DNA of 36,597 nt from a virus. The DNA is taken from positions 1 through 36,597 of the IMG/VR virus record IMGVR_UViG_3300017735_000035. One strand, 5' to 3'. The notes beneath the pieces are model-generated. The model was not told the DNA's origin. It did not search any database and saw only the letters and a program-made list of their open reading frames with translations. The translations under genes were made by a program, and so were the position numbers. Shown in pieces: positions 31,681 through 36,597 of this stretch (its first letter is position 1; each line of letters starts with the position of its first letter).

Positions 31681-33562
31681 ATACTATCTCACAAGCTCCA
31701 CCGACACACGCTAATTCCTGTGAGCCTGTGGTATTGTCTTCCTGTTCAAAGTAAATTAAGTCATTCCAATTAACATCTTTAGGCATGGAAGCTACTAACT
31801 CTTCATACTTCTCTGCACTAATGTCCTCATATGGAGCTTGCTGATATACATGGTCACTAACTGGCAACAGACTAATACCCGAACATATATCAAAGTTTTC
31901 CCATATCCACTGAGCTACCTGAAGGTACTCGTCATCAGTGTAGTACACAGTGATACTTGGCTTATGTTCGCACCAGTGATTTTGATAAGCCTTCCAAAGA
32001 GCTAACTGCTGCATAGCCCCTACTTCCTTTACAACCACACTAGCTTCTGGAGCCTTAACTGGAAAGCTGTAGACCACTGAAGACTCTGACATAACGTCTT
32101 GTTCTACTGGGAATCCGGCTGCTTCCATAAAGATTGCAAGCGGGTCTTTCTTGTCGCTACGTACTCTGCGAATGTAATGCTTAGAGAAGCGAGGATGGAT
32201 ACCAGAAGCAGAATCAACAAGCTGAGATACAGTGCCGCTAGGCTTAACGCACGTAATAGCCGCAGACTGTTCAATACCAAGCTTCTTAGCCCATTTCTCG
32301 TTGACCTTAATAGCGTGGTCACGAAGACCTTCCAGTGTTGATGCAAGCTCTTCTGCACTTCCTTTACCCGATAGTAACTCATTGTCCATAATTCCTGTCA
32401 TGCTTAAACCAAGCAACGCTTCTTCTGCTGTGTTCTTCTGCCAAATGTTTCTCAGGTATCGGAAGTCTGTAAGCGTTGCCTGTAGTGTGCCAATGATAGC
32501 AGCTAGTTCTACTTTTTCTTTAAGTGTTTCTGCTGTGTCGTCTTCACGCACAACAACCTCAGATAGATTACAGAACTGGTTAGAGCGTAGGATAATCTCA
32601 GAGCACGGGTTAGTGCCAAAGTCTTGCTCAGAATCTCTACGTCCATTACGAGATGCAATATTTTGTGCAGCTACACGGCTAAACAATCCTCGCTCACCTG
32701 CCCTGCTTTCGTAGAGTGTCTTCATCTCATTGATGAATGCCTCAAAGTCTGGCTTCTCAGTGTATGCTACGCTGTTGTTAGCCAGTCTACGATGTCCGTC
32801 TACTTCCCACCATGCGCCAGTCTTAGCTTTAGCCATGCGATTGTCAGAAAGATTTGACAGGCTGATAAGTGCTGAACGGCGTACACCACCTACAACTACA
32901 ATGTCAGCTACCTTACACACTACATCGTGACACTCAATAGAGGTTAATTTGCGGCCACCTGCTTTTTGAAAAACTTCAACACAGAAGCGAAACAAATCTT
33001 CAAGAGGCGCTGAGCCTGAAGCACGGCCACCAAAGGTTTTAAGTCTAGCCCCAGCGGGACGTACTTTGCTCATGTCCCACTTAGGAATCTTACCGGCATA
33101 TAGCATTGCAATCAACTCACGAAACGCAGAAGCCCACCCTATCTTACTGTCGGCAACAACAATCGTTGTGTCAGTTGGGTGGAATGTCTCAGCAATTATT
33201 GGGAGCTTGTTGATAAAAGCTCGTTCAACACTAAAGCCTACACCAGTACCACACATCAAAACATACATCAATTCATCAAAGCTTCGTGGTGAATCAATAG
33301 CCAAGTAACTACAATTAAATCCAGCCACATTATCTTTATCTAAAGCTTCACCCGCTGTCATCATACAACGCATAGACGGCATAACTTTCTGTGTTACAAT
33401 GCCATCGTACAGGCGGTCTGCTGTTTTCTTATCTATCTGTTTACGGTTGACCCAGAAATCTACGTAACGCTGTACTGTTTCTTCCCACGTTTCTCTACGG
33501 CCTTCAGTGCTCAACCATCGTGCGTATCTGCTTTTGTGTATAAACTGCTGGTACTTGTCCAT
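31679..33562 (-). CDS. nrdJ: Adenosylcobalamin-dependent (class II) ribonucleotide reductase
   Basis: The 627-residue enzyme reduces ribonucleotides (probably triphosphates) to deoxyribonucleotides with an AdoCbl-derived radical. Key residues fit the monomeric class II type: Cys320 in NPCSEI (thiyl radical site) with Glu322, Cys331 in FCNLSE and Cys84 in NCSY (redox pair), and the C-terminal shuttle pair CVGGAC (619, 624). Spacing between Cys320 and Cys331 equals that in the Lactobacillus enzyme. The chain is about 110 residues shorter than that enzyme (739 aa), mainly between the first Cys and the radical Cys, so regulation may differ. It starts within the stop of a micro-gene (TAATG). The phage thus depends on host cobalamin. 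Confidence 0.93.
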   Translation of the reverse strand: MDKYQQFIHKSRYARWLSTEGRRETWEETVQRYVDFWVNRKQIDKKTADRLYDGIVTQKVMPSMRCMMTAGEALDKDNVAGFNCSYLAIDSPRSFDELMYVLMCGTGVGFSVERAFINKLPIIAETFHPTDTTIVVADSKIGWASAFRELIAMLYAGKIPKWDMSKVRPAGARLKTFGGRASGSAPLEDLFRFCVEVFQKAGGRKLTSIECHDVVCKVADIVVVGGVRRSALISLSNLSDNRMAKAKTGAWWEVDGHRRLANNSVAYTEKPDFEAFINEMKTLYESRAGERGLFSRVAAQNIASRNGRRDSEQDFGTNPCSEIILRSNQFCNLSEVVVREDDTAETLKEKVELAAIIGTLQATLTDFRYLRNIWQKNTAEEALLGLSMTGIMDNELLSGKGSAEELASTLEGLRDHAIKVNEKWAKKLGIEQSAAITCVKPSGTVSQLVDSASGIHPRFSKHYIRRVRSDKKDPLAIFMEAAGFPVEQDVMSESSVVYSFPVKAPEASVVVKEVGAMQQLALWKAYQNHWCEHKPSITVYYTDDEYLQVAQWIWENFDICSGISLLPVSDHVYQQAPYEDISAEKYEELVASMPKDVNWNDLIYFEQEDNTTGSQELACVGGACEIV

Positions 33563-33666
33563 TAATCTTTATCCCCTGTGTAAATGTTGTGTATGGCTGC
33601 AAAAATAACTACGCTACTGAGCACTATTAATATAAAATAAAGTATCCCTGTAATAATATCAATCAT
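33562..33666 (-). CDS. 34-aa single-span membrane micro-protein before the reductase
   Basis: This short frame, easily missed, reads MIDIITGILYFILIVLSSVV and continues with a further hydrophobic stretch and a hydrophilic HNIYTGDKD tail. Nearly the whole chain is one membrane helix. It overlaps the previous gene by eight bases (ATGATTGA) and its stop overlaps the reductase start (TAATG). GGAAGATGGAAA lies upstream. Either it is a functional membrane micro-protein or it serves mainly to couple translation of the reductase. A purely random 34-codon frame with both overlaps and this hydrophobic pattern is unlikely. Confidence 0.6.
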   Translation of the reverse strand: MIDIITGILYFILIVLSSVVIFAAIHNIYTGDKD

Positions 33667-33823
33667 TTTCCATCTTCCACACGTTGCCAATAGTTATAAC
33701 AAAAAAAGGTATAGAAAAAACTAATCCATCAAACTCTCCTGCTTCAATCTTTTCGTCCATGCTAGTAACCCAAACAGGTCTACTGCTACACGACTCAACG
33801 TCAAGACCCACACCTAACCTCAT
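33659..33823 (-). CDS. 54-aa small phage protein, unknown
   Basis: The ATG at 33823 is preferred because GGAG lies seven bases upstream and it comes one base after the previous stop; an upstream in-frame ATG at 33862 would give 67 residues. The product begins MRLGVGLDVES and ends with FDGLVFSIPFFVITIGNVW, a hydrophobic amphipathic strand-like block that I recall from small phage proteins of unknown function. No cofactor or catalytic motif is visible. It overlaps the membrane micro-gene downstream by eight bases. Confidence 0.6.
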   Translation of the reverse strand: MRLGVGLDVESCSSRPVWVTSMDEKIEAGEFDGLVFSIPFFVITIGNVWKMEND

Positions 33824-33824
33824 G

Positions 33825-33974
33825 TTAATGCTCCACAGCATGTCCATAAATTGTACTGTCATTGTCTTTCCTTTTATTTTTTTTGCGTTCGGTCTTAGCT
33901 TTAGAAGACCTTGTTAATTTTTTAAACTTCTTCTTGCGGTCAAACCTATCCCGCCTTTCTTCTTTTCTATCCAT
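33825..33974 (-). CDS. 49-aa extremely basic micro-protein
   Basis: The start overlaps the previous stop (TAATG). The 49 residues are dominated by Lys, Arg and Asp/Glu (MDRKEERRDRFDRKKKFKKL), with no hydrophobic core, so it is probably disordered and may bind nucleic acid. It has no strong ribosome site of its own and would depend on coupling. I do not recognise it. It could be a translated spacer rather than a functional protein, hence moderate confidence. Confidence 0.5.
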   Translation of the reverse strand: MDRKEERRDRFDRKKKFKKLTRSSKAKTERKKNKRKDNDSTIYGHAVEH

Positions 33975-34156
33975 TATAAAAGACCCAGTGCCTTTACGTT
34001 GCCTGCAATAATAAAGATGCATGTAACCATATGAGTAAGCCACCAAACAGTCCTAATACCAGCAACAGTATTAGCTTGCTTATCTGTCTCGCCAACCTTT
34101 TCACCTAGACTTTTTGCCCATATCCGCCACCACTTAGTTAATGTCTTTTGTTTCAC
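33974..34156 (-). CDS. 60-aa membrane protein (WWRxWAKSLGEK type), GTG start
   Basis: I place the start at a GTG with AGAGGG five bases upstream; longer frames would run through the gene before it. The product opens with KQKTLTKWWRIWAKSLGEKV, then GETDKQANTVAGIRTVWWL, and ends in a membrane helix (about residues 38-58, THMVTCIFIIAGNV). I recall similar small membrane proteins in cyanophage and marine phage genomes without known function. It overlaps the upstream gene by 23 bases in another frame and the next gene by TAATG. Confidence 0.62.
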   Translation of the reverse strand: MKQKTLTKWWRIWAKSLGEKVGETDKQANTVAGIRTVWWLTHMVTCIFIIAGNVKALGLL

Positions 34157-34307
34157 GTTTACCCTCTTGCCTAAATCGTTTGTTGTAACCCCGCTTAATG
34201 CTCTTAGCAACTCCAGACTTTTTTAAATAACAATAAAGTTTTTTAGCGTTAGTAAGAGCATCCCACTCTGCGCCACCCTTCAGTGGTATTCTTTTATTCT
34301 TCCTCAT
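34134..34307 (-). CDS. 57-aa basic small phage protein (PLKGGAEWD type)
   Basis: This frame begins MRKNKRIPLKGGAEWDALTN and continues with KKLYCYLKKSGVAKSIKRGYNKRFRQEGK. I recall small phage proteins with the same 'PLKGGxEyDal ... RPGVaKxIKrxynRRfRr' layout, usually labelled hypothetical. It is strongly basic, with helix-forming segments and no membrane span. Its start overlaps the preceding stop (ATGA) and its end overlaps the next gene. RNA or DNA binding is plausible from charge. Confidence 0.65.
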   Translation of the reverse strand: MRKNKRIPLKGGAEWDALTNAKKLYCYLKKSGVAKSIKRGYNKRFRQEGKRETKDIN

Positions 34308-34414
34308 CTAGTGGTATGTGGTAGGAGCATGCTTTTAAAAAGTAATTGAACTGCTCTCTCTGCTTCTCCGAACTCTGGATAGTGTATAAACTCAAACACT
34401 GGTTGTCTATCCAT
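34304..34414 (-). CDS. 36-aa micro-protein, first of the small-gene string
   Basis: This has a strong GAGGAGAAC site, and its start overlaps the stop of the DUF3310 gene (TGATG). The 36 residues include FEFIHYPEFGEAERAVQLLF and a short His/Thr/Arg tail. Its stop overlaps the next gene by four bases (ATGA). No family is recognised. The excellent ribosome site and the overlaps on both sides argue for real translation, at least as a coupling device. Confidence 0.55.
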   Translation of the reverse strand: MDRQPVFEFIHYPEFGEAERAVQLLFKSMLLPHTTR

Positions 34415-34920
34415 CAGCTGTTCTCCTCGGCAACCATTTTTGTTAGCTTGTTCAAGTACCAGCCAGCTTTCTGTAGGTCTTCTACCTGTTTGCCTTTGTA
34501 GTCATAGCGCCACAGGTACTTCATGCAGTTGCCCTTGAGGTAGCCTTTGAATGCATGACTGGACATGGACTCTTCAATAGCTTCAATACACTCTATATTT
34601 CCTGAGTTGTAGTGCTTTGGAGCGCTTACCATATCTTCTTCATCTTGTCGAGCAATTATGTCCTCCAGAGACTCGTCTTCCCAAAGCTCTGAATTTTCTC
34701 GGTGAGCTGCTCGCATCCAAGCGTCTAGTCCTCTATGCTCTGTACCTGTATCCCAACAATCTGCAAAATCTCCTGCATCGTTAGTAACTTCATTGCCGTA
34801 GTTTTCGGTGCTGTCATAAACATAATTAGACTTTAGTCGTTTCATATATTCCTCGAATGTGGGTTGTCCGGTTTGCCTCACCCTGTCCCAGTCTTGGGGA
34901 GTAGCGTCATTAATGCTCAT
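34414..34920 (-). CDS. DUF3310 protein, T7 gp1.7-like nucleotide metabolism protein
   Basis: The start at 34920 (MSINDATPQDWDRV) is chosen; a longer frame would lie almost wholly inside the upstream resolvase gene. The 168-residue product has a short N-terminal TPQDW module, an acidic middle, and a C-terminal DUF3310 domain (about 98-160): APKHYNSGNIECIEAIEE, FKGYLKGNCMKYLWRYDYK and DLQKAGWYLNKL. T7 gp1.7, which belongs to this family, is reported as a nucleotide kinase. The role here is probably in dNTP supply, matching the reductase in the same operon. It overlaps the resolvase by 11 bases. Confidence 0.85.
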   Translation of the reverse strand: MSINDATPQDWDRVRQTGQPTFEEYMKRLKSNYVYDSTENYGNEVTNDAGDFADCWDTGTEHRGLDAWMRAAHRENSELWEDESLEDIIARQDEEDMVSAPKHYNSGNIECIEAIEESMSSHAFKGYLKGNCMKYLWRYDYKGKQVEDLQKAGWYLNKLTKMVAEENS

Positions 34921-35386
34921 CTTTAAAGTCCTCTTTCTTCTTCGTGTTAATCCAGTTATCAGGTATACTATCTTCACTAAACCATTTAAAGTTATTTGCA
35001 GAGGCCCACTCACCATGTGACCGTCTTGTTCCATCTTTGCGTACCTTGGAAGCAGGCATTGGAGCGTTAGGGTTAGCAAACAAAAACACCAGTTCAACGT
35101 CAGTCGGTAGAACTTTTGCTATCCAGATATACTTAGAGTATTCTGCGCTGTCCCAGAACCGGCCCTTTGCTTCAAGCAGTATTTTCTTGCCGTCTATTTC
35201 TTTAACAAAGTCTGGCTCGTACTTGTGTGTAACAGTGTACTCAACTTTGTCGGCATGAAACTCCCAAGCATCTAGGATGCCAGAGTGCAGCTCATATTCC
35301 CAGTTTGAGTCATAGCCTTTAACTAAGTCCTTTTCAACTGGGCGCTTCACCCTCGGTTTCCTATATCCCTTGCGTATTTTTTTCAT
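34910..35386 (-). CDS. T7 endonuclease I-like Holliday junction resolvase
   Basis: The 158-residue start at 35386 is chosen because it overlaps the upstream stop (ATGA) and has GGAG nine bases before it. The PD-(D/E)xK core is visible: Glu in WEYELHSGIL (residues 30-32), Asp59 in YEPDFV, Glu72 and Lys74 in LEAKG, with spacing close to T7 gp3 (E20, D55, E65, K67). SHGEWASANNFKWF and the IPDNWI end match the C-terminal part of that family. The enzyme cuts branched DNA, which debranches concatemers before packaging and can degrade host DNA. The N-terminus is strongly basic. Confidence 0.88.
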   Translation of the reverse strand: MKKIRKGYRKPRVKRPVEKDLVKGYDSNWEYELHSGILDAWEFHADKVEYTVTHKYEPDFVKEIDGKKILLEAKGRFWDSAEYSKYIWIAKVLPTDVELVFLFANPNAPMPASKVRKDGTRRSHGEWASANNFKWFSEDSIPDNWINTKKKEDFKDEH

Positions 35387-35670
35387 CGCTGCTCCATCTT
35401 CCATGCAATGTCTTGGGGAGTTACGTCCTCAACATCCTTGTCGGGAAAGATTTTTATTAGTTGTTTTATTTTATTGCTCAGCCACTTCAGTGTGTAAAAG
35501 CTAGTGTGTATTGTGCCTTGTGCCCACAAGTGTGTTTGTTTGGGCAGCATGTCTTTGAAGTTATCTTTAGTAATCTTAGAAGCCTCCTCGTCATTGAGGA
35601 GACTTTTAAGCCATTCAATCTGCAAAGTTTCTGCATGCTTCCTTATACGCTTAGACTTCTTGCGATTCAT
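35383..35670 (-). CDS. 95-aa conserved phage protein in the nuclease operon, unknown
   Basis: The gene lies between the RecB/Cas4-like nuclease and the resolvase with ATGA overlaps at both ends. The 95 residues are basic at the N-terminus (NRKKSKRIRKHAETLQIEWLK) and carry LPKQTHLWAQGTIHTSFYTLKW, a block I recall from marine phage proteins of unknown role. A VTPQDIAWKM segment closes it, similar to the TPQDW opening of the DUF3310 protein. Tight coupling to two nucleases suggests a DNA-related helper function (inference). Confidence 0.75.
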   Translation of the reverse strand: MNRKKSKRIRKHAETLQIEWLKSLLNDEEASKITKDNFKDMLPKQTHLWAQGTIHTSFYTLKWLSNKIKQLIKIFPDKDVEDVTPQDIAWKMEQR

Positions 35671-36530
35671 AGTATCTCATCCACCTTTGGTTCTGCCTCT
35701 ACGTGAGTTAGATATTTATATCCTGTAGAGTATTTGAAAGTTCTGAGGCCAGCTCCATCGTTGGCATCCTTGTGGCATTCATACTTATACTTACACCACG
35801 TACAACCTTTAGGCAATTGCATGTTTCCTTTCTTGCCATCAGGTGTGGGAGTATAGCATAGTTCTGGTGGCGTGTCAAGTTTTAATTCGTCTAGCAGCGT
35901 ATTTATTTTAGTATCTATGTTCGGCTTATCTAAATCATCCGGCACATACATACAAAGCTCACCACTCTCTTTGTTTATAACAAGAAACCCACCCTTGTCT
36001 GTGCCCTCTGCTTTCTCGTAACCGGCAAGCTGTCCTAAGTAACCGAAGGGGTCATCATCGGCCAGTGTTCCTTTGACAAACTTATTGAAAGCAAACTTGG
36101 ATGCAGACTTAACGTCTACTACCTGACCGTTAATCTTACAGTCCATGTGTCCTACAATACCGTTGACTGTAACTTCTTTCTGCTCATCGGTGACGCTGTG
36201 TTGTGCCATTCGTACAAGCATAAGTACAATCTCTTCAAGGATATGACCATACAGAAACTTAATTTGAGTTGCTCCGTCAACACTGCCACGGCCATTAGGG
36301 TCACGCTTCTCAAACCACATCTGACGAGAGGGCTTACCTACATTAGACATTCGGACGGTGAAGTCAGTGTCTCTGGGTCTTGGTGTTGCCCAATGAAGGA
36401 TAGCTTCTTTCATAGATGCCATCGTTGCATCGAGCGCCTCCTCCGTTATTGGAAGAGGCTCTCCGTTTGAAAGGTTTTCAAGCAGCCCATAGATGTCAGG
36501 GACTATAGTATTAAGCGGCTTCTGGTTCAT
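35667..36530 (-). CDS. RecB/Cas4-like PD-(D/E)xK exonuclease
   Basis: The 287-residue protein shows the order typical of the RecB/Cas4 nuclease superfamily: RMSNVGKPSRQMWFEK (61-75), YGHILEE with His96 and Glu99-100, GHMDCKINGQVVDVKSAS with Asp130, Asp139 and Lys141 (metal-binding D...DxK), and the YLGQLAGY Q-motif (Gln167, Tyr171). Near the C-terminus Cys225, Cys243, Cys246 and Cys252 could bind an iron-sulfur cluster or zinc; the usual N-terminal Cys of Cas4 is not present. In T7-type phages an exonuclease degrades host DNA and removes primers. The start lies inside the end of the preceding frame. Confidence 0.85.
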   Translation of the reverse strand: MNQKPLNTIVPDIYGLLENLSNGEPLPITEEALDATMASMKEAILHWATPRPRDTDFTVRMSNVGKPSRQMWFEKRDPNGRGSVDGATQIKFLYGHILEEIVLMLVRMAQHSVTDEQKEVTVNGIVGHMDCKINGQVVDVKSASKFAFNKFVKGTLADDDPFGYLGQLAGYEKAEGTDKGGFLVINKESGELCMYVPDDLDKPNIDTKINTLLDELKLDTPPELCYTPTPDGKKGNMQLPKGCTWCKYKYECHKDANDGAGLRTFKYSTGYKYLTHVEAEPKVDEIL

Positions 36531-36597
36531 CTTCTAACTCCTTGAATGCTTTGATTACATCAGAAGAGAATAGCTTCTGAAGGTTTAACAGGTACAT
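36511..36597 (-). CDS. 3' end of an upstream gene (or a 28-aa frame), cut by the window edge
   Basis: Twenty-eight codons run from the window edge to a TAA that lies 20 bases inside the exonuclease gene. The residues (LQKLFSSDVIKAFKELED) are helical and charged. The edge happens to coincide with an ATG, but a longer gene entering from outside is more likely. The overlap with the nuclease continues the coupled style of this operon. No function can be given. Confidence 0.45.
   Translation of the reverse strand: MYLLNLQKLFSSDVIKAFKELEDEPEAA

Noticed and set aside
32104-32857. Overlapping + and - strand frames inside the reductase gene
   Set aside because: The reductase frame shows all catalytic residues, and the alternatives have no motif or start signal.
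34414-35097. Longer 227-codon version of the DUF3310 gene
   Set aside because: The extra N-terminus lies in an alternate frame inside the resolvase and looks random; the ATG at 34920 gives a sensible protein that overlaps by 11 bases.
34910-35404. Start of the resolvase at 35404
   Set aside because: That ATG lies inside the upstream gene; the ATG at 35386 overlaps the upstream stop and has a GGAG site.
1-36597. Prophage or integrative element
   Set aside because: No integrase, repressor, attachment site or bacterial flank is visible; the gene order is that of a lytic podovirus, although genes outside the window are unknown.
1-36597. tRNA genes or phage-type T7 promoters
   Set aside because: I saw no cloverleaf-like sequence between genes and no repeated 20-base promoter-like element in the short gaps; a covariance-model scan would be needed to be certain.

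Overview
The window is a stretch of a short-tailed (podovirus-type) double-stranded DNA phage genome, most likely marine. The left edge cuts the large terminase, and the right edge falls in a DNA-metabolism operon. Both continue outside the window, and I see no integrase, repressor, tRNA or bacterial gene. A marine origin is inferred from the gene set: T7-type DNA enzymes, a cobalamin-dependent ribonucleotide reductase, and small basic proteins and virion proteins that I recall mainly from marine podovirus genomes. The host cannot be named. The reductase implies that it makes or imports B12. Roseobacter-type cobaviruses are one group with this trait, but base composition here is moderate and AT-leaning, and I cannot place the phage by reading alone.

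Bases 1-31457 (+ strand) form one nearly gapless late module. It runs: terminase end, a small unknown protein, portal (with a second gene overprinted on its tail), a virion or assembly protein, scaffold, major capsid protein, a terminator-like hairpin, two tail-tube or nozzle proteins, and a 1489-residue tail fibre with about 38 short repeats and a C-terminal self-cleaving S74 chaperone. Next come a run of tiny membrane proteins (lysis candidates), a glycosyltransferase, and five proteins that look like the internal ejection set (1040, 395, 199, 647 and 2516 aa). A zinc peptidoglycan peptidase, a three-helix holin and three small strongly basic proteins of unknown role close the module. The 2516-aa protein is a polyvalent protein: hydrophobic channel-like segments, an ADP-ribosyltransferase-like domain, a second recurrent phage domain and a LysM repeat.

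Bases 31447-36597 (- strand) hold a convergent operon for nucleotide and DNA metabolism: a RecB/Cas4-like nuclease, a conserved unknown gene, a T7 endonuclease I-like junction resolvase, a DUF3310 (T7 gp1.7-like) protein, a class II ribonucleotide reductase and a small last gene. Between the DUF3310 gene and the reductase lie six genes of 34-60 codons linked by start/stop overlaps. The operon fits recycling of host DNA and supply of dNTPs for replication, with the resolvase clearing branched DNA before packaging.

The two transcription units run into each other and overlap by 11 bases. No stretch over 300 bases lacks a gene; the longest gap is the 128-base leader before the scaffold gene. The best candidates for undescribed biology are the string of micro-genes (33562-34414), the ejected polyvalent protein with its ART-like domain and recurring GG-motif at domain borders, the basic-protein trio, and the overprinted gene in the portal tail.
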